The position numbers were made by a program, and so were the translations under genes. Positions 6,604 through 13,917 of a DNA stretch of 59,712 nt are shown in pieces. The DNA comes from a virus. The stretch is from IMG/VR virus record IMGVR_UViG_3300036806_000195, positions 1-59,712 of that record; one strand, 5' to 3'. The notes under the pieces were generated by a model that had not been told where the DNA came from, did no database searches, and saw nothing but the letters and a program-made list of their open reading frames with translations. Numbering within the stretch: the first letter of the stretch is position 1; every line of letters starts with the position of its first letter.

Positions 6604-7098
6604 ATGTCATCAGGATATAATCAGAATTTATCATCAAATGCATTAGATGTTTGGAGAAAACAGTTATTGGGAAGTCGCAAGAAAAGAATATTCATGACTG
6701 TAGGACTGCCGGCATCAGGTAAGACCACATGGGCTAGAGAATATGTGACAAGCAATCTGAGTACCATCAGAGTGAATAAGGATGAAATAAGGCAAATGCT
6801 TCACAATGGTATCTACTCAGAGGGTCGCGAGGAATTCGTTATAGCGATTCGCAACTCTATCATTAGAACGGCTCTAGATGCTGGCTGTGATGTTATCGTT
6901 GATGATACGAACTTTAATCCTAAGCATCAAATGAGCATATCTGCAATAGCCCATGAATACGATGCTCTCGTAGAGATTAAAAACTTCACTGATGTTCCTT
7001 TGGAGGTATGTTTAGAGCGTAATCATGAGAGAGGATATCCTGTCCCCCAAGAGGCTATTGAACGAATGCATGAGCAGTATGTGAAGGTGGAAGACTGA
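6604..7098 (+). CDS. Polynucleotide kinase-like P-loop kinase
   Basis: The protein has 164 residues. Walker A is GLPASGKTTWA (G34-K40), followed by VNKDEIRQML, the strand VDDTNFNPKH and a lid-like RNHERGYPVPQEAIERMHEQY. These match in order the kinase domain of T4 polynucleotide kinase (P-loop, catalytic Asp segment, DTN motif, Arg lid). The phosphatase domain of T4 Pnkp is absent. The family phosphorylates 5'-OH ends of RNA or DNA and repairs tRNAs cut in the anticodon loop. It starts 27 bases after the tRNA array. No ligase was recognised. A more general AAA_33 kinase is the alternative. Confidence 0.8.
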   Translation: MSSGYNQNLSSNALDVWRKQLLGSRKKRIFMTVGLPASGKTTWAREYVTSNLSTIRVNKDEIRQMLHNGIYSEGREEFVIAIRNSIIRTALDAGCDVIVDDTNFNPKHQMSISAIAHEYDALVEIKNFTDVPLEVCLERNHERGYPVPQEAIERMHEQYVKVED

Positions 7099-7268
7099 TG
7101 ATATCAACTTTAGTAGCAACACGTGAGGGCCATTGGGGTGCCTATGCGCTCTCTGATGAGCAATTGCAGAAGAAAGAGCAGCCAACGTATCTATCGCCAT
7201 ATCTCTATCCTTCTGATGTGTGGCAGGCGATAAAGCCTCTGCTCAGTGAAGGTGAGAGTGATGGATAG
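7098..7268 (+). CDS. Small hypothetical protein (56 aa)
   Basis: The ATG overlaps the kinase stop (TGATG) and the frame runs 56 codons: MISTLVATREGHWGAYALSD at the start, ending in SEGESDG. No domain is recognised. The overlap at both ends (the next ATG at 7261 lies inside it) argues for a genuine coupled gene. Confidence 0.5.
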   Translation: MISTLVATREGHWGAYALSDEQLQKKEQPTYLSPYLYPSDVWQAIKPLLSEGESDG

Positions 7269-7389
7269 GTTGCCAACGCGGTCGCATGGTGTGCAGAGAG
7301 ATAGCGTTGATGCGAGTATCGCCGGATTGCTGGTGTTCTTGGCTGGACTGGCCATCGGAATGATCTTTGAGAAAAGGTGGCAGAGGTGA
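7261..7389 (+). CDS. Small membrane protein (42 aa)
   Basis: A basic N-terminus (MDRLPTRSHGVQRD) is followed by one hydrophobic segment, IAGLLVFLAGLAIGMIF, and a short basic tail, so it is probably a single-pass membrane peptide. The ATG lies within the end of the previous gene and GGTGAG is upstream. Function unknown. Confidence 0.5.
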   Translation: MDRLPTRSHGVQRDSVDASIAGLLVFLAGLAIGMIFEKRWQR

Positions 7390-7643
7390 GTGAACGTTGT
7401 CAAAATGAGCTAACAAAGATAGCAGAAAATGACAAACCTGAAAAAGAGTGTGACCATCAAGGCCATTATCGACTTGTGAATGGATTGCATGTAGCTATTC
7501 GCATGTGTGTGCAGTGTGGGAAGTCGTGGCGAATGCCAACACAAGGCGATTACATCTTTGGAGATCATCCAGTAGCAGAGTGGGAGCCAATCAAAGAGGG
7601 CTTAGAAGTTGAAGAGCGCATCTTGCCAGATTATGAAGAGTGA
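7377..7643 (+). CDS. Small zinc-finger-like protein
   Basis: The protein has 88 residues with a GTG start (another GTG nine bases later is possible). It contains C-x-H (ECDHQGHY) and then CVQCGKSW, a CxxC knuckle followed by Trp, typical of small zinc-binding phage proteins. The C-terminus is acidic. It overlaps the preceding membrane peptide gene. Confidence 0.55.
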   Translation: MAEVSERCQNELTKIAENDKPEKECDHQGHYRLVNGLHVAIRMCVQCGKSWRMPTQGDYIFGDHPVAEWEPIKEGLEVEERILPDYEE

Positions 7644-7646
7644 ACT

Positions 7647-7742
7647 ATGCAACTTCTGATAGGGCTCGTTGCGGGGATTGTATTGACGGTTGTGTGTGGT
7701 GTTCTACATAGAGCTGAGGGGGAATCCACCGTGGTAGGGTAA
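7647..7742 (+). CDS. Tiny membrane peptide (31 aa)
   Basis: The peptide begins MQLLIGLVAGIVLTVVCGVLH, a single hydrophobic helix with a short polar tail. Start and stop fit exactly between the zinc protein and the small terminase gene. Real translation is plausible but unproven. Confidence 0.35.
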   Translation: MQLLIGLVAGIVLTVVCGVLHRAEGESTVVG

Positions 7743-7745
7743 CTG

Positions 7746-8405
7746 ATGGATGAGGAACGCAAAGTATGGGAACAGAATATAGAGCAAGGGGAGCCTGATC
7801 TCTGGTATGGTCGGTTCGTCAAATTCATGCGCTTGGGAACTAGACGCTCCGTGAACGCTATATTTCAAAAAGAAGCCAAGAAAAGCCAAGAGAAAACAAG
7901 AACGAATGCGGGCCCAGAATGGTACGAAGCTGCAAAACAATGGAATTGGGCTCAAAGAGCAAAAGAGTATGATACATATCAAAGATCGGAAGAAGACAGG
8001 ATTATAGAAGAGGAACGAGAGAAAGTGCTTAGATCTGGCTTTGCTTTGCAGCATAAGCGTATCGAGTTACTTGATAAGCTCTCTCGCAAGTTGATCAGAT
8101 ATGCCAACGATGAGGAAAAGGTATGGATTCCGGAGACGAAAACAACCTCATTTGGAGAGGATAAGTCGCAAGTCGTCGAGAAAGTCACGTTCAATGCTCC
8201 ACTCTTTCAGCAGATTAGGAGTTACCAGGCGGACATAGCCGCTGAAATGGGAGAGCGAGTCAAGAAAACTGAAATCACCGGCAAGAATGGCGGCCCTATT
8301 CAGATGGAACGTGATCCAAACCTACAACTTCTCACAGATGAAGAATTAGCGCAAGCCCAACGTCTTGCAACACAGCTTTCAAGCAGGCAGGAAGGTATTG
8401 AATGA
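7746..8405 (+). CDS. terS: Terminase small subunit
   Basis: The protein has 219 residues. The N-terminal part has LWYGRFVKFMRLGTRRSVNAIFQ and then PEWYEAAKQWNWAQRAKEYD, the paired helix-turn-helix signature of one class of phage small terminase subunits found directly before TerL. A coiled-coil middle and an acidic, Gln-rich tail follow. It would recognise the packaging site and load DNA onto TerL. It overlaps terL by four bases (ATGA). Confidence 0.8.
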   Translation: MDEERKVWEQNIEQGEPDLWYGRFVKFMRLGTRRSVNAIFQKEAKKSQEKTRTNAGPEWYEAAKQWNWAQRAKEYDTYQRSEEDRIIEEEREKVLRSGFALQHKRIELLDKLSRKLIRYANDEEKVWIPETKTTSFGEDKSQVVEKVTFNAPLFQQIRSYQADIAAEMGERVKKTEITGKNGGPIQMERDPNLQLLTDEELAQAQRLATQLSSRQEGIE

Positions 8406-9973
8406 CATCAGTGTTGCAAGACCTAGTAGATAGCCGCAAAATAGCGAATGAAGTGCGTGAACGAGCTCGGGAGTCATTCAATGCTTTTATTCGTCTTGCA
8501 TGGGATGTTGTTGAGCCTGGTGTGCCTCTGCTATGGAATTGGCATATTGATGCAATTGCAGAGCATCTAGAGGCAGTATATAGCGGTGAGATTAATCGAT
8601 TTATCTGTAATATAGCACCTGGCCATGCAAAGTCAACGATCTTCAGTGTGATGTTTCCCTGCTGGATGTGGATCAAGAATCCTACCACGAGATGGCTTTG
8701 TGCCTCTCACAGCCTAGATTTAGCTATTCGGGATAGTCGCAATTGTCGTAATCTTATTGAGTCGGAATGGTTTCAAATGTGCTTTGGAGATATCTTTCAG
8801 CTCTCTGGAGACCAGAATGTAAAAAGCTTCTTTGAAAATAATCACCGTGGCTATCGAATGGCTCTCTCAGTTGGATCAAAGAGCGGAACAGGGAAGCGGG
8901 GCACACATCTGCTTATAGATGATCCAAATAACGCGGAAGCAGGTGAATCCGACATTGAAAAAACCATCAGGTGGTTTGGCAATACATGGATGAGTCGCAT
9001 CAATTCGTACGAAACAGGGGCCATGATAGTTGTTGGGCAGAGGGTAGGTGAAAAAGATCTTACAGGTCATATTCTTGAGCTTGGCGGTTGGGAACATCTT
9101 TGTTTGCCTGAAGAATTTGAGCCTGACCGTAAAAGTTTTACCTGTATCGTGTCCAACTCAAATAGTCCATATGCATGGAAAGGGTGTGACCCTCGCAAGG
9201 AAGAGGGTGAAGTGCTCTGGACTAATAAGTTCCCTAAAGAAATTCTCGATAACCTTAAGAAGTCAGTTGGAAGTTTCACGTATGCATCTCAGTTCCAGCA
9301 ACGCCCTGCACCCGCTGGAGGAGGACATTTCAAACAAGGCTGGTTTAGGTATTTCACCGAAGAGCGTGAGTACTATCAGCTAGAAACGTCTGAAGGCCTG
9401 AAGCGGATACTCAAGACATCCTGCTGGCTCTTTATGACTGAAGACCTAGCAATCTCGCAAAAAACCACAGCAGATTACACGGTCTTTTGCATTTGGGCCG
9501 TGACTCCTGAGAAAGACCTGTTACTCATAGCTCGACTGCGTGCACGCCTAGATAACCCCGAACAACAAAAGCAGACAGAACTATTCTATTATCGGTACCT
9601 CCCTGAATACATAAAAATAGAGTCAATAGCCTATCAATTGGCATTAGTGCAGCAATTGCGTTCACGTGGACTTCCAATCAAGCGATACAATCCAATCAAG
9701 GACAAAGTATCACGTGCTACCACAGCAGCCGTCTATTATGAGGCAGGTAAGGTATTCCATCCTAAACGTGCGAGTTGGCTTGTTGAGTGGGAAGATGAGC
9801 TTCTAGCTTTCCCGTTCGGAGCGCACGACGATCAAGTAGATAATGCGTCAATGGCATGTGATGAGATGGCTAGACCAAGAGGGGGTGGTATAGTTATCGA
9901 TACTGAGCCGGCAAAACAACACCAACAAGAACAACAGCAGTATGAAGAGGAGGATGAATTAGCATGGCGATAA
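8402..9973 (+). CDS. terL: Terminase large subunit
   Basis: The protein has 523 residues. The ATPase domain has a Walker A-like loop APGHAKST (72-79) and Walker B LLIDDP with Asp173. The C-terminal RNase H-like nuclease has EDLA (Asp348) and HDDQVDNA (Asp476/477), the expected metal-binding acids. It drives DNA packaging through the portal and cuts concatemers. The Gln-rich C-terminus overlaps the portal start by 10 bases. It heads the late operon together with terS. Confidence 0.95.
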   Translation: MTSVLQDLVDSRKIANEVRERARESFNAFIRLAWDVVEPGVPLLWNWHIDAIAEHLEAVYSGEINRFICNIAPGHAKSTIFSVMFPCWMWIKNPTTRWLCASHSLDLAIRDSRNCRNLIESEWFQMCFGDIFQLSGDQNVKSFFENNHRGYRMALSVGSKSGTGKRGTHLLIDDPNNAEAGESDIEKTIRWFGNTWMSRINSYETGAMIVVGQRVGEKDLTGHILELGGWEHLCLPEEFEPDRKSFTCIVSNSNSPYAWKGCDPRKEEGEVLWTNKFPKEILDNLKKSVGSFTYASQFQQRPAPAGGGHFKQGWFRYFTEEREYYQLETSEGLKRILKTSCWLFMTEDLAISQKTTADYTVFCIWAVTPEKDLLLIARLRARLDNPEQQKQTELFYYRYLPEYIKIESIAYQLALVQQLRSRGLPIKRYNPIKDKVSRATTAAVYYEAGKVFHPKRASWLVEWEDELLAFPFGAHDDQVDNASMACDEMARPRGGGIVIDTEPAKQHQQEQQQYEEEDELAWR

Positions 9974-12042
9974 GCTTCCCCAACTGGCTACGCATCCCTA
10001 AACGCCGTTCCCGTATAACAGAACGCCCATTCCAAGCACCTGCCTATCCCCCTAACTCTCATACCTCAGAGATGTATGAGCGTAATGTGGGACTCATCAA
10101 CTTTGAAGAGGCAACCAAGAGGAGTGCAAAAGCCCCTGTTTCCAGAGGGCCTAAAAACCTCTCTATGGCATGGGATGATACTTCTTTCGGGCTTGTGCGT
10201 GAGGGCTCTCAGGATGATAGGCAGAAGAAAGAGACCTGCTACTTGGTCTATTGCGGCAACCAGTGGGTTTCAGGGTGCGTAGATACGACTGCTGAGCGCA
10301 TGATATCTGGTGGCTGGGAGACTGTTGAGGTAGAACGAGGCAAGGGTAGTTCTAAAAATCAAGCAAGAGTAAAACAGCTATTTGACTTTGAGGATATAGA
10401 AGAGGATTTCTTACAGTTTTTCAACTCAATTGCAACGGATTTGCTTATATTTGGCGAAGCCTTTGCTGAGATGACATACGGCCCTGACGGCTTGGTAGCG
10501 AACCTCTACACAGTAGACTCTATAACTATGACGACACACTTTGATATGCATGGTGTCATCACAGGGTATACGCAACGCTTAGAGAAGAGTACTGAGGTTG
10601 TAAGATTTGAGCCGCGTGAGATTATCAGATGGTGGCTGCCAGATCCTAAATCGAAAAAGAAAGCGCTCTCTCCCATTGAAAAGCTGAAAGACCCAGTATT
10701 TTTAGATCGATCAATGGTGACGTGGGGTGAAAAGTTCTTTCGCCAAGGCGGGAAACCAAGTTACTGGGTAGGCATGGGGCCAGACTCCAATGAGGTTGAC
10801 GCAAGTAGATATATCAAGTGGTACAAAGAGAATTATACTGGCATGGAGAATGCACATATCCCTCCTGTGATGTATGGTGGGAGTGAGATACACGAATATG
10901 GTAAAGGTTCTATTGAGCTTGATTTTGATAAGAGCCAGGATAACCAGCGTGATAGAGCTTTGGTTGTTTATGGTGTTCCTCCAGCTATGTTGGGTATTAT
11001 CGAGAGTGGGAACATTGGAGGTGGAACGGGAGAATCTCAAAACAAGTCATTTATCTATAATAAGGTCATCCCATTAGAAAACCGTATTCTTGAGAAGCTG
11101 AATTATAGAGCAGTGAAACAAGGACTATTTATTGAGGACTGGAAAGTAAAGACGCGTCATGCGGATTATCGCGATGATAAGGATATTGCGGAAATTGAGA
11201 ACAAAGAGATCGGCAATGGGACGCTCACAAGAAATGAGGCACGCCAAGAACGAGGCCGTACAGAGGTACCAGGTGGCGACGTGCCAACTATCACTACTGG
11301 CAATGCCATCACTCCTGTAGCTCGCTTACAGACAATGGAGCAAGAGCAGACGCAGCATGCTCAACTCTCATTGCAAGGCGCTCAGCAGGCTATGCAGAAG
11401 CTTGCTCAGGGTGACCAGGATAACTCAGACAATCAAGACCAGCCTCCGGAGGATAAGCAACCTCAGCAGAAGGACAAGAATGCCAAGGCAAAAGAGGCTC
11501 TCTATCGCCAATGGCTAAGAGAAGATCTGATCGAAGCGAATAATACTGGGGTCATGGTAGCCTTCTTTTTGAAGCCTAGCGAGGCTCAAGCGCTGGTCTT
11601 AGACACTGGTGAGCCTATAGACGAGCTGCATTGCACGTTGGCATTCCTGGGGGACAAGAGTCAGCTAGGGGATACTGAGGCGCTCAAGAGAGCAGTGCAA
11701 ACCTATGCTGAGAATGCTTTTACTCTGCAAGGGTGCGTATCTGGCATAGGCCGCTTTACGTCAGTACCCGATGGTGAGCCTACTCCTGTCTATGCTTCGG
11801 TAGATGCTCCCGGGCTGCCTGAGTGGCGTCAAGATCTAGTGAAGACCTTGCAAGATGCTGGTTTCCCTCCTGATACCGCACACGGCTATACACCTCATAT
11901 AACCCTCTCGTATATCCCTGTTAGTGATCCTATGCCAATAGAGAGTGTTCCTGCTATTGATCTGAGCTTTGATCTGCTCTGGCTGGCAATTGGTGATGAG
12001 CGATATGCATATGCATTAGAGAGGGAAGAAGATAATGGCTAG
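9964..12042 (+). CDS. Portal protein fused to a 2H phosphoesterase domain
   Basis: The protein has 692 residues. Residues about 60-450 resemble siphovirus portal proteins (position after TerL, FGEAFAEM, PPAMLGI, NQRDRALVVYGVP). After a Gln-rich linker (about 455-515), residues about 525-690 form a 2H phosphoesterase (LigT/2'-5' RNA ligase-like) domain with both catalytic tetrapeptides, His556-Cys-Thr and His645-Ile-Thr, spaced as in the family. 2H enzymes open 2',3'-cyclic phosphates or 2'-5' linkages, and the phage anti-CBASS enzyme Acb1 shares the fold. Twelve fused copies per virion would be expected. Whether the domain is released or stays attached is unknown. Confidence 0.87.
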   Translation: MAISFPNWLRIPKRRSRITERPFQAPAYPPNSHTSEMYERNVGLINFEEATKRSAKAPVSRGPKNLSMAWDDTSFGLVREGSQDDRQKKETCYLVYCGNQWVSGCVDTTAERMISGGWETVEVERGKGSSKNQARVKQLFDFEDIEEDFLQFFNSIATDLLIFGEAFAEMTYGPDGLVANLYTVDSITMTTHFDMHGVITGYTQRLEKSTEVVRFEPREIIRWWLPDPKSKKKALSPIEKLKDPVFLDRSMVTWGEKFFRQGGKPSYWVGMGPDSNEVDASRYIKWYKENYTGMENAHIPPVMYGGSEIHEYGKGSIELDFDKSQDNQRDRALVVYGVPPAMLGIIESGNIGGGTGESQNKSFIYNKVIPLENRILEKLNYRAVKQGLFIEDWKVKTRHADYRDDKDIAEIENKEIGNGTLTRNEARQERGRTEVPGGDVPTITTGNAITPVARLQTMEQEQTQHAQLSLQGAQQAMQKLAQGDQDNSDNQDQPPEDKQPQQKDKNAKAKEALYRQWLREDLIEANNTGVMVAFFLKPSEAQALVLDTGEPIDELHCTLAFLGDKSQLGDTEALKRAVQTYAENAFTLQGCVSGIGRFTSVPDGEPTPVYASVDAPGLPEWRQDLVKTLQDAGFPPDTAHGYTPHITLSYIPVSDPMPIESVPAIDLSFDLLWLAIGDERYAYALEREEDNG

Positions 12043-12379
12043 AATAACTGAACTGAAGAGGATTTATAGACATCGAACTGAGGAAGAGATGCACAATGCA
12101 TTGCAGCAGTTTATCGATGGTAAGCATGAGTTGCGCATTCCTCCCTACGAAGAAGACGCTGATATGGTATTAGGGGATGTGATCAATGAGCTTCTAGAGG
12201 CAAGGAAGAAGCTTGCCGTGCTTAATGCTCTGGTAGAACGGCTGCTTCCTGATAGTCAGGCACGTGAAGATGCGCTAGAACGGGCAAGTTCCGAAAAGGT
12301 GATAGAGCCATGTATAGAACTGCTACAACCTGTGAAGACTCCTTTGTATGACCTAATGCGGGAAGGAAAGAAGGAATGA
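12035..12379 (+). CDS. Hypothetical helical protein
   Basis: The protein has 114 residues and overlaps the portal gene by eight bases. It is almost entirely predicted helix, with ELLEARKKLAVLNALVERLLPD as a likely coiled coil. No family is recognised. Small helical proteins at this place sometimes act as portal or scaffold accessory factors, but that is only positional inference. Confidence 0.55.
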   Translation: MARITELKRIYRHRTEEEMHNALQQFIDGKHELRIPPYEEDADMVLGDVINELLEARKKLAVLNALVERLLPDSQAREDALERASSEKVIEPCIELLQPVKTPLYDLMREGKKE

Positions 12380-12573
12380 AACGCGCTATCACATGTGATA
12401 AGATGCATCGTAAGCTTGCTATGATCGATCAAACTTCTATACACTTATATTGCAAGGGATGCAAAGAAGACCATAGCATAGCGCGTGAGGAGATCAATAG
12501 GATGTGGTCCCAATTCGATGAACAACAATCTAAGCAAGAGACTAGTACATCAGAACAACGCGTGCTATACTAG
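12376..12573 (+). CDS. Small zinc-knuckle protein
   Basis: The protein has 65 residues, coupled by ATGA. It contains CDKMHRK and then LYCKGCKEDHSIAREEI. The C-x-x-C followed by H resembles Com-like zinc knuckles that bind RNA, but the full Com pattern is not present. The stop lies 9 bases before a tRNA-like gene. Confidence 0.5.
   Translation: MKRAITCDKMHRKLAMIDQTSIHLYCKGCKEDHSIAREEINRMWSQFDEQQSKQETSTSEQRVLY
12566..12571 (+). promoter_or_regulatory. Possible -10 element for the 12.6-kb tRNA
   Basis: TATACT preceded by TGC lies 10-15 bases before the tRNA-like gene. The same TGCTATACT string precedes other short non-coding units at 34106 and 35578. No good -35 box is seen, so an extended -10 promoter is assumed. 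Confidence 0.4.
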
Positions 12574-12582
12574 TGCTAATGG

Positions 12583-12665
12583 TTGCCTGTAGCTCAGTTG
12601 GTAGAGCGGCGTCGATATGCTTGACAGAGGACGCTCTGTCGTGGGTTCGAGTCCCACCAGGCAAC
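12583..12665 (+). tRNA. tRNA with 16-base anticodon loop
   Basis: Acceptor TTGCCTG/CAGGCAA is perfect and extends by GG/CC to 9 bp. The D arm GCTC-AGTTGGTA-GAGC is perfect, as is the T arm GTGGG-TTCGAGT-CCCAC. The anticodon stem GCGTC/GACGC is perfect but encloses 16 bases (12614-12629) where 7 are expected. A competing hairpin GACAGAG-GACG-CTCTGTC (12623-12640) could form instead, like a long variable arm. Identity cannot be assigned. The gene has its own candidate -10 and a strong terminator at 12709. Confidence 0.7.
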
Positions 12666-12683
12666 CCCAACTGAATACGCAAC

Positions 12684-12713
12684 CATAGAGCCAAGAGCCA
12701 TAGAGCCAAGAGC
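12684..12713. repeat. Tandem 15-bp repeat
   Basis: CATAGAGCCAAGAGC occurs twice head-to-tail (12684-12698 and 12699-12713). The AGAGCC part is reused as the left arm of the following terminator, suggesting slippage duplication beside the hairpin. Confidence 0.8.
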
Positions 12714-12741
12714 CAACCTTTCGGGGTTAGGCTCTTTTTTT
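12709..12741 (+). terminator. Rho-independent terminator
   Basis: AGAGCCAACC pairs with GGTT-A-GGCTCT and is followed by a run of seven or more T. It ends the tRNA transcript and probably also early-late readthrough before the protease gene. Confidence 0.85.
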
Positions 12742-12758
12742 ATTGTCGAGAGGTACCA

Positions 12759-13916
12759 ATGGAAGACCGCATAGCTAGCATTAAATCCTATTTCTTACAG
12801 GACGATGCCATATCTCTGAATGGCCGTAAATATCCCAAGGAGACTGTTGACCGTCTTTTGCTCCATGCTCAAGAGCAACTTGCAGATCCGAATGCCCTCC
12901 CACTTACCTGCTACCTCTCACATGATGATGCTTGGCTTGACGCAACGCGTAATATCGTTGGCAAGATTGTGGGTATAGGCCGCGAACGAGACTGGCTTTA
13001 CGCTATGATCGATGTACCAGACACTCAGGCAGGCCATGATGCTGCCGAGCTTACCAAGGGTGGCTATATCCGATCACAGAGCTTGCGTGCTATCAATGCT
13101 GAGATGTTCATAGACAAGAACGAGCCTCTTCCTTTGGTCGGTGGTCAAAACATTTGTCTCACTGGCATTGATTTCACTTCATCGCCTGGCATTCCTAATG
13201 CACGCGTAGAATACGTTTCAGAATCATCTGAATCTAAAGAACCTCAAAATATCCGAGAAATCTTTCACACTTCTAAAGACACTCTACTCATTGAAGAATT
13301 CACACGTCAGGAGAGCAAGGATATTCCTGCATCTCCTAAAGAAAAGGAGCAATCTATGACACCAGAGGAAAAAGCTCAGCTCCTGAAGGAGTTCAGGGAA
13401 TCTCTCCTAGCTGAACAGCAACAGCAGAAGGAAGCTGAGAAGCACCCACCGCAAGGGGGCGACGCTACTATTCCTGTTCAGACCAAGCCGACCGCTGAGG
13501 ATGCATTGAAGGTCCTGCAAGAGGCTGGCTACACAGTCGCAGCCCCCAAGACGCAAGAGGAGATCATGCAAGAGAAAGCTGATCAGATGCTTGCGAAGAT
13601 GAGAGAGGAATTCGATCAGAAGCTTGCAGAGGAGATGAAAAAGTTTCAGCCTCGCTTCCCTGCCCAAAGAAAAAGCATGGTTGAAGGCTCAAATGCAGAG
13701 GAGAAGCCAGCGAAGAAGCCCTACTACCGCAATGGGGACTACTTAAAAGAGCAGATGCGGGATGTAAATGTGCGTCTTGATTTACTTGACCGCTCAAAGC
13801 CAAGGCCAGAGTGGTACAACGCCGAACGGATGCTCAAGGAGCTTGAAGTCGAGCTGATGGGTATCATGGATGCTCAGCATAGCTTTGATAATAGCTTACA
13901 GATGGGAGAAGTATAA
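12759..13916 (+). CDS. Capsid maturation protease with scaffold-like C-terminus
   Basis: The protein has 385 residues, with GAGAGG upstream. The N-terminal 160 residues look like a phage prohead protease: LSHDDAW (His about 54), NIVGKIVGIGRE, LYAMIDV and GYIRSQSLRAI with a candidate Ser nucleophile, then LTGIDFTSSPGIPNARV. Residues about 190-300 are Glu/Gln/Lys-rich coiled coil, like a scaffold. An internal ATG at 13357 with an AAGGAG site could yield a separate scaffold product, as in other fused protease-scaffold genes. It is two bases upstream of the capsid gene. Confidence 0.75.
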   Translation: MEDRIASIKSYFLQDDAISLNGRKYPKETVDRLLLHAQEQLADPNALPLTCYLSHDDAWLDATRNIVGKIVGIGRERDWLYAMIDVPDTQAGHDAAELTKGGYIRSQSLRAINAEMFIDKNEPLPLVGGQNICLTGIDFTSSPGIPNARVEYVSESSESKEPQNIREIFHTSKDTLLIEEFTRQESKDIPASPKEKEQSMTPEEKAQLLKEFRESLLAEQQQQKEAEKHPPQGGDATIPVQTKPTAEDALKVLQEAGYTVAAPKTQEEIMQEKADQMLAKMREEFDQKLAEEMKKFQPRFPAQRKSMVEGSNAEEKPAKKPYYRNGDYLKEQMRDVNVRLDLLDRSKPRPEWYNAERMLKELEVELMGIMDAQHSFDNSLQMGEV

Positions 13917-13917
13917 T

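Noticed and set aside
11629-12042. 2H phosphoesterase encoded as a separate gene
   Set aside because: The portal frame is continuous through the linker and no ribosome site precedes an internal start near 11500; a fusion is the simplest reading, although proteolytic release remains possible.
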